This document shows, piece by piece, positions 32,406 through 64,000 of a stretch of DNA of 64,000 nt (its first letter is position 1; each line of letters begins with the position of its first letter). A program made the translations under genes and the position numbers. The DNA comes from Effrenium voratum (Eukaryota; Sar; Dinophyceae; Suessiales; Symbiodiniaceae): NCBI GenBank assembly GCA_963377175.1, contig CAUJNA010001502.1, positions 443,501 to 507,500 of the forward strand, read 5' to 3'. Below the pieces are notes generated by a model, which was not told the DNA's origin, searched no databases, and saw only the letters and a list, made by a program, of their open reading frames with translations.

Positions 32406-33770
32406 GTAGTACCAAGGGTGCCTAAAGCCACATTTGAAATGTATAGGACAATCATGATAACAATGATGAAGGTGATGACTATGATGACAATCATCATGAA
32501 GATGATAAGGATGATGACTCTTATGATAACTATCATCGTAGCATCCTCTGCGTTACCAAAGCTGCGGATGACTGTCATGATAACTATCATCGTAGCATCC
32601 TCTGCATTACCAAGGGTGCCTAACGCCACATTTGAAATGTATATAGAAGAAAGATAGAAGAAAGAGATGATGATGATGATGACAATCATGATGACAATCA
32701 TGGTGACAATGATGAAGGTGATGACTATGATGACAATCATCATGAAGATGATAAGGATGATGACTCTTATGATAACTATCATCCTCTGCATTACCAAAGC
32801 TGCGGATGACTGTCATGATAACTATCATCGCAGCATCCTCTGCATTACCAAGGGTGCCTAACGCCACATTTGAAATGTATATAGAAGTAAGATAGAAGAA
32901 AGAGATGATGATGATGATGATGACAATCATGATGACAATCATGATGACAATCATGATGACAATCATGATGACAATGATGAAGGTGATGACTATGATGACA
33001 ATCATCATGAAGATGATAAGGGTGATGACTCTTATGATAATTATCATCGTAGCATCCTCTGCATTACCAAAGCTGCGGATGACTGTCATGATAACTATCA
33101 TCGTAGCATCCTCTGCATTACCAAGGGTGCCTAACGCCACATTTGAAATGTAAATAGAAGTATAGAAGAAAGATAGAAGAATAGAAGAAAGAGATGATGA
33201 TGATGATGACAATCATGATGACAATGATGAAGGTAATGACTATGGTGACAATCATCATGAAGATGATAAGGATGATGACTCTTATGATAACTATGATCGT
33301 AGCACCCTCTGCATTACCAAAGCTGCGGATGACTGTCATGATAACTATCATCGTTGATGACAATCATGATGACGATGATGAAGGTGATGACTATGATGAC
33401 AATCACCATGAAGATGATAAGGATGATGACTCTTATGATAACCATCATCGTAGCATCCTGTGCATTCCCAAAGCTGCGGATGACTGTCATGATAACTATC
33501 ATCGTAGCATCCGCTGCATTACCAAGGGTGCCTAACGCCACATTAGAAACGTAAAGAAGAAAGAGATGATGATGACAATCATGATGACGATGATGAAGGT
33601 AGTGACTATGATGACAATCATCATGAAGATGATAAGGATGATGACTCTTATGATACCTATCAATGTAGCATCCTCTGCATTAGCAAAGCTGCGGATGACT
33701 GTCATGATAACTATCATCGTAGCATCCTCTGCATTACCAAAGGTTCCTAACGCCACATTTGAAATATGAA
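32406..33770. repeat. Higher-order satellite with GATGAC core
   Basis: Five to six units of about 200-400 bp. Each combines a GATGACAAT-type microsatellite, a TCATCGTAGCATCCTCTGCA element (often twice), and a closing GGTGCCTAACGCCACATTTG segment followed by an ATATAGAAG-like tract. Unit ends fall near 32430, 32629, 32868, 33139, 33541 and 33757. Met/Ile-rich open frames on both strands are translations of the repeat. A related block lies in the opposite orientation at 35645-35960. Confidence 0.85.
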
Positions 33771-33775
33771 GTTAC

Positions 33776-34690
33776 GTGACAGAGCTTCAGCGCTGAAAGC
33801 TGTGCCCAGCAGGTAGTTGAGCACTCTCGGCCTCCTCAGCTCAGGGGCAGTTGGTGTAGTGGCATCGCCCGCTCAGCATGCGAGAGGGGCCGCCTGTCCA
33901 TGCCCATGTGCGCCTGCGTCTGTCACAGTTTGCCTATCCCTGGTCTTTCTCCCTTTCGGTTTGCTGTGCGTCTTGCCAAGGGCGGCTGCTGCGCCGCGGC
34001 CGGGTGCCGAACGTCACTTTTGAATCCTATATAGAAAGTAGAAAGCTATCGGTCAGCAAGAACAGCTTCGCGTCCAGCGCGCTTGGAGGCCGCACTCGCT
34101 TCGCCGCAGCGAGCACGAACCAAAGGAGTGCGCCGGCAGCCTGCTCCGCCGCGGCCGGGTGCCTAACGTCGCGTTTGAGTCCAATATGCAGTAAGGCTAT
34201 CGGTCCAGAGGGAGCGGCCAGCCACAAAAGCTTCGCTTCCCGCGCTTTTCCAGGCCGCACTCGTTTGTCCACAGCGAAGGCGTGCGCCGGCAGCAGAAAG
34301 GAAAAGGAAAGAAACCAAAGGAGTGCGCCGGCAGCAGAAAGGAAGAAAAGAGGCCGAACGGGTGGGCCCGCACTCGTTTGCCCACAGCGAGCACCAACCA
34401 AAGGAGTGCGCCGGCAGCAGAAAGGAAGAAAAAAGGCCGGACGGGCGGGCCGAAAACTGTGCCCTGCATGCAGGTGCTTGAGCGCTTTTCCAGGCCGCAC
34501 TCGTTTGCCCACAGCGAGCACCAACCAAAGAGTGCGCCGGCAGCAGATAGGAAGAAAACAGGCCGAACGGGCTGGTCGTGACAGAGCTTCAGCGCTGAAA
34601 GCTGTGCCCACCAGGTAGTTGAGCACTCTCGGCCTCCTCAGCTCAGGGGCAGTTGGTGTAGTGGCCGCTCAGCATGCAAGAGGGGCCTCC
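33776..34690 (+). repeat. Right composite repeat (inverted copy of the left repeats)
   Basis: One full unit (33776-34566) starts GTGACAGAGCTTCAGCG, then has a tRNA-like module at 33844-33900 that has lost its B box, GGTGCCGAACGTCAC, and AGTGCGCCGGCAGC subrepeats. A second unit begins at 34567 and breaks off in its tRNA-like module at about 34690. Orientation is opposite to 22262-23850, so the pair behaves like terminal inverted repeats about 10 kb apart. Confidence 0.8.
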
Positions 34691-34798
34691 CGAGGGCCGC
34701 GCACCTCTGGCTGGCCGGTGGTTCCCACCACCTGCACTGGGGGACACATCATCATGGCTGAGATGACCACGAAGACCTGAAGGCCCTGCACGAAGCCC

Positions 34799-35483
34799 TT
34801 AAGCCGTCTCGCAGATGCGGCATATTTGAAACTCCTCCGCACATTCGTCACACACCGGCATGTCACAGACGTCGCAATAATTGCCTGTCGGCAAGCCACA
34901 CCATGTACAAGCCGGCAGGAGCGGGTGACCAGGGTCCCCGCAGCCCTCTGCTGATCGTCGAGGACACGCACGTGGCGAGGCTCGGCCCATGGCGGGTCTT
35001 CCCAAACCCGGCTGGGGCGCAAATAGGCGGCCCATACTGAGAAGATGTCCTGTCCAAAATGGCCTCCAGGTATTGCGGGTAGATGCTGGTGACTCGCATG
35101 TCCCCATCCACAAACGGGGCAAGGTCATCCCGTGTGAGGCGGCGCGTCCCTGCTTCCCAGTCCAGGGACCGCCCTCCCAAGGGGACCACCACACCTGCCA
35201 CAGTCCAATCTGGGTGAAGCCATGGGAACTGAAAGCCGCCGTAGCTCCTGTTGCACCTGACGCAATCGGCCTCGGTGCATGGGACTTCCAAAATAGGCAA
35301 CCCCTGCACCATGGTTGGAACCGACTCATAGGGCTTGTGCAACACAATGACGACATTGGATAGGTGCGCCATGGCCAGAGCACGCGCCATCCCTGCCGCG
35401 GCTTCCAGGAAGGCGCGAAGATTGCGTGGCGTGTCCACTGGGACAGTCGCCCATGCGGCCGTGCGGAATACATGGCCGAACAT
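34799..35483 (-). pseudogene. Spliced-leader-tagged retrocopy with zinc-binding C terminus
   Basis: An ATG at 35483 follows the spliced leader (35535-35556) by 51 nt, as in a processed mRNA. The frame reads MFGHVFRTAAWATVPVDTP, VVIVLHKPYESVPT, CTEADCVRCNRSYGGFQFP and GTRRLTRDDLAPFVDGDMRV without introns. One frameshift near 34925 is needed to reach the C terminus, ACTWCGLPTGNYCDVCDMPV followed by three more Cys pairs, a probable zinc-binding domain. I recall similar C-terminal Cys motifs in dinoflagellate retroelement-linked proteins. The lack of introns in an intron-dense genome plus the leader marks it as reverse-transcribed. Function unknown. Confidence 0.6.
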
Positions 35484-35509
35484 CAAGCAACCTGATCCTG
35501 GACACAAAT

Positions 35510-35642
35510 ACGAAAGAAAGCTGTTTTGGCTCAGCTTGAGCCAAAATGGCTACGGCACGGCGAGCACATTTTAACTCAAGCTTACATGTTCCCTGAATGA
35601 TGCCATGTCACCCAAGGCCTGCCAAGCACTAACATGGAACAG
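35510..35642. repeat. SL-containing 130-bp repeat, second copy
   Basis: From GAAAGAAAGCTGTTTTGGC to GCACTAACATGGAAC it matches 30700-30832 almost base for base, except that the leader part is intact here (TGGCTACGGCACGG) and altered there (TGGCCCCCATACGG). The shared stretch covers the leader, 23 nt downstream and about 85 nt upstream of it. Confidence 0.85.
35535..35556 (-). other. Dinoflagellate spliced-leader sequence in genomic DNA
   Basis: The minus strand reads G-CCGTAGCCATTTTGGCTCAAG, identical to the 22-nt dinoflagellate spliced leader (DCCGTAGCCATTTTGGCTCAAG with D = G). It is followed by CTGAGCC, not by a GT donor, so it is not a spliced-leader RNA gene but the trace of a trans-spliced mRNA. 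Together with the next bases it forms a hairpin (TTTTGGCTCA-AGC-TGAGCCAAAA). Confidence 0.9.
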
Positions 35643-35644
35643 GT

Positions 35645-35960
35645 ATCATCCTAGTCATCATCTTCATCATGATCAGCATGAGGGTCATTATGGTTTCGTA
35701 TTACTTCTTACTTCTTGTATACATTTCAGAAGGGACGTTAGATAGCATTGGTGATGCAGAGAATGCGTCGTCATGATTATCATGATGAGTGCTGGTGGTG
35801 CTGAGGATGCGTCATAATGATTATCATGCGACTTGAGATGCAAAAGATGCGTGGACATGATTATCATGATGACTGCTGGTGATGCTGAGGGTGCGTCATG
35901 ATGATTATCAGCCGATTTGTAATCGACGTCATCGTCCAGCATCATCCAGGGGGGTGGGGT
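35645..35960. repeat. GATGAC-type satellite in inverted orientation
   Basis: It holds repeats of ATGATTATCATGATGA and GATGCTGAGGATGCGTC. One segment (about 35722-35770) is the inverted complement of the satellite closing segment at 32.4-33.77 kb, with GGGACGTTAGATAGC and TGATGCAGAGAATGC. Confidence 0.7.
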
Positions 35961-36255
35961 CTGATCATGACTCAAGTACGCAGGGTTGTGGCTCGGCTAC
36001 TGGGGTTCAAGTTTACAGTGAAACCAAAAACAAGATCAAAATTTGACCAGGGCGAAAATTTAACATTTCACCCAAAAGAAACCAAAGAAACCAAAACCAA
36101 GGGCACTGTTTTCTTTTGCTCGAAAACCACAACTAAATCCAGGGGTCGGCGGCACTGGGCGGCAGCCCTTAAATGGGCTCTTGCTCCGAAATTGTGGGGT
36201 GAGACCCCGAGTTTTTTTTCTGGTCAGTTTGAGTGTCGAACATCTTTGAGGCCGC

Positions 36256-36303
36256 CTTGACCAAGACCTGCGGCACCTCCTCGCCCACTAGGGCCCGCAG
36301 CGC
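36256..36303 (-). CDS. Orphan exon, possibly 5' part of the S49 peptidase gene
   Basis: It reads ALRALVGEEVPQVLVK on the minus strand, entered after GTCCAG and left at a GC donor (AAG then GCGGCC) or, 12 nt earlier, a GT donor. Phase and splice context are like the assembled exons and it is the next clear exon upstream of 20702. If it belongs to the S49 gene, the whole retroelement complex sits in one of its introns. The protein segment itself is not recognised. Confidence 0.4.
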
Positions 36304-38331
36304 CTGGACACCCGGAAAACGCCCGTCTCGGTGTCTCTTCTTGTGCGGCACCCGGTGCACCCACCGGAAACCAAGAGGATCTCCCCCATCTGTGTCGTGT
36401 TTTAGGGTTTTTGGTGGGTTTGAAGAGAAACCAAGAGGAGCATCCAATCCATTTTGGGGTCCCTAATTTAAAGACACACCCAAATCCAAAAACTCCTCAC
36501 TTTTTTGGATCTTGATGAAATATGGATTATGAATTCCCTGATAAAACGTGATAAAACACAGAACATCACATAATGGCCAAAACATGCTGTAGACTCTTGG
36601 AATGTACAAGTGCGGTCACCACATCCAACTACAAAACCTTGGATACGGGTCAATGTTGCAATATGAAAGGGCACCCGACGGGTTGCAATAACAAGAGGTC
36701 ACCAACCAATCAAGCAGTAGTATGCCCAAACCAGGCATGAACATTGACATGCATTGACAGTTGGAAGATCACTAAAACTTGGCACCACAGAAACAAGAAT
36801 TGTGGAAGCGGACCATTTGGGGCTTTTGAGGACCCCAAAATCTCCTTATCCACTTTGAGAATTGCTGAATACAGGGCACCCGTCGGACGTGTCCAGGGGC
36901 TCACCTGGGGAACTTTGCCCAGGATATCTTGCCCCAAACGAGGCTCAGGGTACCCCGATTCCTTCCAAAGATCCTTTCAAAAAAGCTGCCAAACAAGAAG
37001 AACCGTCTCTTTTTGACCCAACCCCTGGAAGTAGCAGGTTTTTCTCTGGCCTTATGTTGTGAAAATCACAAGGGCCCCCTCTTGAAGGGCTAAAGGGCTC
37101 TGATTGTGCCGAAAACATTCATGTGTCAAGAAAGCAACTGGCGGAACTTTGGGTTTACTACAGGCTTCAAATGCGGCTGGCCCGCTAAAGGAGGCTCACC
37201 CAGTATCAACCCCCCCCCAGCCAGAAATCGAATGCCTGAAATGCTTCAACCTACTCCCAGCCTGTAGAAAAACTATTTGGAAGCCTTTCTGGTTGGTGGA
37301 TTTCATCGATGGGCCCCGAGCCACCAAACAAAGAGGGATTTGGCCACTGAACAATCTCTACACCAGCTTCTCGGCTTGGCGGAGTAATGTTGGACCCGCA
37401 TTTGCGGAGACCTGGTGACTTGGTGGATTTAGCAGTGTGCAGTGTGCAGGCTGCGTCCCCCCTATTCATCAATCGAGCGGAGGCTGCTTTAAGGCACCCT
37501 GCGCTTGGCTCTTAAGTTTACAGCAGGAAAACATGTTCCGCAAACAGGACACACATGAAGGTACCCTCCCTTCCTTTGTAAAGGGGGGGGACTCTTCAAA
37601 GAAAGAAACAGAAAGCAACCTGCTGAAGGTCTGGCTTCAAAATCCCGGCTGAAGGCAGCCCTTGCACTGTTTTGCTTTGCCAGCGACAGGATTACTCCGC
37701 ATCGCTGGGTTGCCAGCAATACGACAGAAGGATTGGCCGGCGAGGTTCACTGGAGCAATTCTCGAGCTTTCCCTGCAAATACAAAAACGAAAAGTCGTAG
37801 ACTTTGCAAAACAAACCCATGCTTTTAAGGTTCGCAGGGGAAATTGGTTTCGAATGTGGGTCAAGCGTGTGACTTGTTTCGCCGGTTCCCGAGTTGTGGC
37901 TGATTGGCTTCATACAACGCAAGCGCGGGATAAGGCAACAATGAAATGAGGAGGAAACCTAAATGAGAAAGTCCCCAAACCCCTGGCAGCTGATCTGCCC
38001 GGAAAACATCTTGACGTGGGTATGACTTCGAATTGGCGGCCCTTTAGTGAAATCATTTGACTATAGACTGGAATCCCCTTGGATTGTAGAGCCATCTCTG
38101 AAAACATCAAAGGGCACAAGATCCAAGATCCTGGTTGCTTAACATGTTGCGGCCAACCCCAACCAACACAAGAAGCAAGGGTTCAAATCCAAAGAACCAA
38201 TCCACCACCAATTTAAGGGTTACCTGATATACTGCTTCTGGGTTTGCCTGTGTCTTTTTTCAAAATGGCAGAAAGACTTGGTCCATCTTGATGCCTCATG
38301 CCGCAAAACGCCAAAAACTCGCCCCGGTGAC

Positions 38332-38382
38332 CTGGCCAGTCCCAGGCAAAAGTCGCGGGAAACGAATGCCGAAGCGGTCCAT
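38332..38382 (-). CDS. Possible first exon
   Basis: The minus strand has ATGGACCGC opening a 17-codon frame, MDRFGIRFPRLLPGTGQ, that ends at a GT donor (CAG then GTCACC). It could be the start exon of the S49 gene or an internal exon entered after GGCGGAG. Short and unsupported by similarity. Confidence 0.25.
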
Positions 38383-38863
38383 CTCCGCCGGTGTCGCTTT
38401 TCGGACCCGAGTGGCCCTGTGCTGCCAAAAGGGACAGTGCACAGAGCCCGAAAGGCCGACCTTTTGGTGACACGGTTTGCTGTTCAGAAACCAAGGGATT
38501 GACCACGCACTTTAGTGGGGAAGACACGAAACGAAAAGGACAAAAGGGTGCCACTCAACAAAACAACTACTGAAAAGCTTGAACCTTTGGCATGGACTGC
38601 ATCACCCAAACCTCGAAACTCTGCATAACTAAGTCTAAAGATCTGGGATGACCCCACACGAATCAGTCATGGTCATGGCGGCATGACCACATTTGCGTAG
38701 GGTCTTGGAGGTTCTGGGCATAGCAATGCAATGCCCGAAGGACGTTTAGGTGGGAGTTCATGTCCGATCACTTTGGAGGTGATTCCAACTCTTGAAATTC
38801 ATCGCGACGACAAAGGACGGCACTCGCTTCCAACGCCCAGAGAAATGAAATGCATCTCGATGC

Positions 38864-38908
38864 CAAATCCCGCGCTCAAGTTCTCGCGGTCGGCAACCGA
38901 GTTGGCGC
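38864..38908 (-). CDS. Orphan exon-like island
   Basis: The minus-strand frame reads ANSVADRENLSAGFG (continuing as IEMHFISLGV if not spliced), entered after AG and possibly left at a GC donor. Codon use fits host exons. No family is recognised and neither boundary is firm. Confidence 0.3.
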
Positions 38909-40123
38909 CTCTGGCGGGTTGGCCAAAATTCAGCCGCTAGCTCGTGAAATGTGGCGTGAATTCCTACGGGCTCCCATGCATCTGTAGCCTTGAAGCCGTG
39001 ATGATGGTGAGCTCGCCTTTATCTTTGTTTTTTACGCCCAGGTAAGCTCGCCAGAGACCAGGCAAATAACAATGTGTCCCAAAATAATTCACTGTCTGAC
39101 AAGGAAAAAGCAGGCATCCAAAAATGTGAGTTGCTGGGACTCCAATAACACACCGATTCCATACAGAAGTGGGGACGAGCGATTCAGTACAAAAACCACA
39201 CTCAGCCAATTCTACGCGTATACCAACAACGCTGACTCGAAAACTACTCGCACGCCCAATTCAGACCACATTTGTGATGAGTTGTTCTGTTCTCCAATTG
39301 TGTGGGCCTCGAGCTACACCGCACACAACAATTACTTTACTTAAGACAATCCCCACTTGAAACATTCGTTGGGCTAAACTAGACGGCGGCAACGTCAAAT
39401 CAAAACGGAGCCAAGGCCGCCTTGACCCTGATTCATGAGGCAAAGCTGCCACAAAGTCACTCTTCCTGTGTGGAGATCCCCTTCACAAGTACAAGTTCCC
39501 ACAATTCCACGAACAATAAAATGCACCAAGGGACGCTCTGGTAATATTGTTTCTTTGCATGGTTTGCCAAACAGCGCCCGGCGCCCATGAAACAAAAAGG
39601 CTTGTCGTACTTGAATTTGATGGGAAACCCCTCTGTGTTAACAACGCCATTTTGGTGGCAGTCGATTTTAACAGGACAACCGTGTTGTGGTAGATTGTTG
39701 TAAAAGGAAACACTCTAAAGCAGTAGCAAGTTGACAAAAAGCGAAGAAACACATGCCCCCCCAAAAAAAGAAAAAAGAAAAGAAGTCAGGGATCACCGGA
39801 ATCGATACTCCTTTCATCCCAAAGGGTAAAGGACACAAAACCAACTGTTGGGTTATTTCCCATCTTCCCCTTACAAGAACCAGGAAATCACCCCCCCCCC
39901 AAAAAAATAATATCCAAACCACAAGGTTAAGTGCCCTGGAATAACTATTTGCAGTAATGACACATCTCCGGTAAAAAACAACAACAGAGAAACAACAATC
40001 TGAAACGCACATGGTCTACACCAACCACCGGGGCCCTGGTTCGGAACCGCCCGCTTTCTCGGATCGCCCTCTCTCGAGGTTCCCCCGTCGGATCGTCGGA
40101 TCGGTCGGCCTGCGTCCGCCAAT

Positions 40124-62472
<22,349 letters not shown>

Positions 62473-63411
62473 GGCGCTCAAATGAAATGCGCGGGTCGGG
62501 GAGCGGTTTTGTCACACTTTCGCCGGGCGGTCTGAGCCGAGACGAGTCCGTTTTTTTCACGTGACGTCAGGGGACATTGAAGCAAGTGGAGCATGCGGCC
62601 GTGAAAAATAGAAGCTATACTTCAGACAAAGGACAAACCAGATCCAAGAAACCAACCTCTTCCTAGATGCAACAGCAAATTCGATCTAAGGCCGGACTTG
62701 CCATGGTTGAGAGCCTCTTGCCTCCCAAGTTAAGTTGGAATACAAGTGTCTCCACTTATTCATAATACATATATATATATATATAAATATATATCTTGAG
62801 GAGGGGGGGCTAGCGAATATATATTTGTCTTGATAGTTGCACCTATTGGCACCAGCTGGTTTGACCAACCCGGACACAGTTTCTCTCCCCCGGAGATGGC
62901 AGGCGGACGGGCTTTGTCACCCGGAGATGCGGCGAAAAAGTGGACGTTGGAGTCATGGCCCTTCCATTTGCTTAAGTCCACTGGAAAAAGCAACAACAAA
63001 AACAATCCAGTTGTGATAAAATTTCTTGTAAACCAACCGGGGGAAATAGAACATAGTTAGCCAAATGGAAGGGCCCCTTGGATATGCGCCTGCGGCATCC
63101 AGCAAAGTTCTGAGGGCGAGCGCGCTTCCTAAACTGAGCGCCATTCATCAGGCAGTAAGCCCAGATTCACAGGCGACCCGGAAGCATCTATCAAAGACCC
63201 CTCCAACCAACCTTCAGCATATTCCAACCCTCCCAAGTGTCCCGACGTCTTGTCAACAGCTACGAAGGTTTTGTCTTCCAAAATATCTTTATTTTTTATT
63301 TGTTTAATGAGAAGATACCCAAACAAGGGTTTCGTGGGCCAAGGAGGCCGGCTTGCCATGGGCTGCATTGATTTTTGGGTTTTTCTGCCATCCATGAAGG
63401 GCTCTTTGAGT
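62473..63411. other. Intergenic region between two minus-strand genes
   Basis: About 0.94 kb between the stop of the phosphatase-fold gene and the start codon of the Cj0069-like gene. It should hold the trans-splice acceptor for the latter: CGGCTCAG on the minus strand, about 60 bp upstream of the ATG, is one candidate, with no strong pyrimidine tract. It also has an AT microsatellite at 62768-62800. No further gene is seen. Confidence 0.45.
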
Positions 63412-63581
63412 CTACAGCTTGTTGTGGCTGCCCTCGGGGGATGAAATCACAAAGTCCACCACCAGAGGCCGGTGGTCCGACAACGTCACGGACGGGTCCT
63501 TAGCACTTGGCCCGGCGCTACGGTTGATGGCCAGGAAAGATGCAAGCGGAGATTCGGCATTGGGACTGCCGTAGTAACACC
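63412..63581 (-). CDS. Last exon of an endonuclease/exonuclease/phosphatase-fold protein (partial gene)
   Basis: A 170-nt exon is entered after GTTGCAG at 63582 and ends with TAG at 63414-63412. It encodes CYYGSPNAESPLASF, LAINRSAGPSAK, then VTLSDHRPLVVDFVI and a short tail. SDHRPL is the C-terminal signature of the endonuclease/exonuclease/phosphatase fold, whose His is part of the active site. Members hydrolyse phosphodiesters in DNA, phosphoinositides or sphingomyelin; the substrate cannot be told from this exon. The rest of the gene lies beyond the right edge of the window. Confidence 0.65.
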
Positions 63582-64000
63582 CTGCAACTGGGGCATATAA
63601 AACACATGGCCACTTCTAGATCAAAGGGGGAAACGTATGATCCTTTGTGTTGCTGCAGCCTATGAAGTGAGTGATCTCAGCCCCGCAACCCCCAACGCTA
63701 GAGTAAAGTTGTGCCAAGACGATAAACCAATACTACGCCGGCAAATGTCCCGCCAACCCCTCATGCTACTCATGTTCAATTGCAAATGTAACGTAACATG
63801 TAACTTCCATTGCTGCTTTCAATAATTGACAAATCCAAAATCGACAACACACACACACACGTAAACACAACAAAAACAAACAAGCAAACACACAAACAGC
63901 AAAACAAACAAGCACCCCCCCCCCAAAAAAAAAAGCAAGGCAAGCAAGCAAAAGCAAACAATCAAAGCAACCGTCGCCAAAGAAAAACACCCTTCACCAA
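63582..64000. other. Intron sequence at the right edge
   Basis: This should be intron of the phosphatase-fold gene. It contains CA-rich and AAAC-rich low-complexity sequence at 63845-63960. No exon is recognised. Confidence 0.45.

Larger units (their letters stand above)
22262..34690. mobile_element. Composite DIRS-like retroelement complex bounded by inverted ~0.8 kb repeats
   Basis: The interior (about 23850-32405) encodes tyrosine recombinase-like, gag-like, cytosine methyltransferase-like, reverse transcriptase and RNase H segments. DIRS elements combine a reverse transcriptase with a tyrosine recombinase and inverted ends, which is the basis for the label. Left repeats (22262-23850, two tandem units) and right repeats (33776-34690, one unit plus a fragment) are the same family in opposite orientation. 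The coding parts are split by frameshifts, and the reverse transcriptase is split by an inversion, so this copy cannot be autonomous. Whether one element or two nested elements (a recombinase/phosphatase unit and a gag/methyltransferase/reverse transcriptase unit) are present is unresolved. A 320-bp non-coding gap at 26577-26896 and the presence of two separate Cys/His motifs favour two. Confidence 0.7.
36304..40123. other. Mostly non-coding; boundary between the two assembled genes
   Basis: It contains the 3' flank of the gene that ends at 40124 and, presumably, the start of the S49 gene. Apart from exon-like islands at 38332-38382 and 38864-38908 I see no gene. No polyadenylation or terminator signal is recognisable. 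Confidence 0.4.

Noticed and set aside
32381..33769. Met/Ile-rich open frames on both strands
   Set aside because: These are translations of the GATGAC satellite, with the same segment repeated in every unit.
32406..33770. CRISPR array
   Set aside because: Repeat units vary in length, have no constant spacer length, and the context is a eukaryotic satellite.
35500..35560. Spliced-leader RNA gene
   Set aside because: The leader is followed by CTGAGCC rather than a GT donor and an Sm-site-bearing intron, and by a coding frame instead.

Overview
The window looks like nuclear DNA of a dinoflagellate, probably a photosynthetic one of the Suessiales/Symbiodiniaceae type. Four things point there. 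(1) Genes are cut into very small exons (10 to about 115 nt) separated by introns of up to several kb. (2) Intron starts are mostly GC or GA rather than GT, and acceptors are almost all AG followed by G. (3) A complete 22-nt dinoflagellate spliced-leader sequence lies in genomic DNA on the minus strand at 35535-35556. (4) Every host gene I could assemble is on the minus strand, as expected for unidirectional dinoflagellate gene arrays. The species assignment is inference. Long open frames outside the 23.8-35.5 kb region are almost all simple-repeat or chance artefacts; the host coding sequence is in small exons that I joined by reading frame, splice signals and similarity to known families.

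Layout from right to left, the direction of host transcription. At 63412-63581 is the last exon of an endonuclease/exonuclease/phosphatase-fold gene whose upstream exons lie beyond the right edge. After about 0.94 kb without a recognised gene comes a gene running from an ATG at 62472 to a TAA at 40124. Seventeen consecutive exons (55804 to 40124) join without a phase conflict into the last 392 residues of a conserved protein that I recall as Cj0069-like/ATP-grasp-like; five more exons give its N-terminal part. The stretch 36.2-39 kb has only three exon-like islands. From about 20.7 kb down to 6.87 kb lies a SohB-like S49 peptidase gene: its core 15 exons encode the Ser and Lys expected for catalysis, and one exon is only 10 nt long. 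At 1-5.9 kb only isolated exon-like islands are seen.

Between the two genes, at 22.2-36 kb, is a large nested retroelement complex, mostly on the plus strand. It is bounded on both sides by the same ~0.8 kb composite repeat in opposite orientation, each carrying a tRNA-Ala-like promoter module. The interior encodes a tyrosine-recombinase-like protein with a Cys/His motif, a dual-specificity-phosphatase-like domain, a gag-like protein with a second Cys/His motif, a cytosine-C5-methyltransferase-like domain, a DUF4326-like domain, and a DIRS-type reverse transcriptase plus RNase H. The second half of the reverse transcriptase/RNase H is inverted relative to the first half, and most joins between domains are frameshifted, so this copy is decayed. 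Next to it are a higher-order satellite and a minus-strand spliced-leader-tagged retrocopy with a C-terminal zinc-binding motif.

The rest is intron and intergenic DNA filled with dispersed short repeats (two MITE-like families with terminal inverted repeats), a 153-bp near-perfect palindrome, and long simple repeats (TG at 16.75 kb, CAA at 44.3 kb, GATGAC-type at 32.4 kb).
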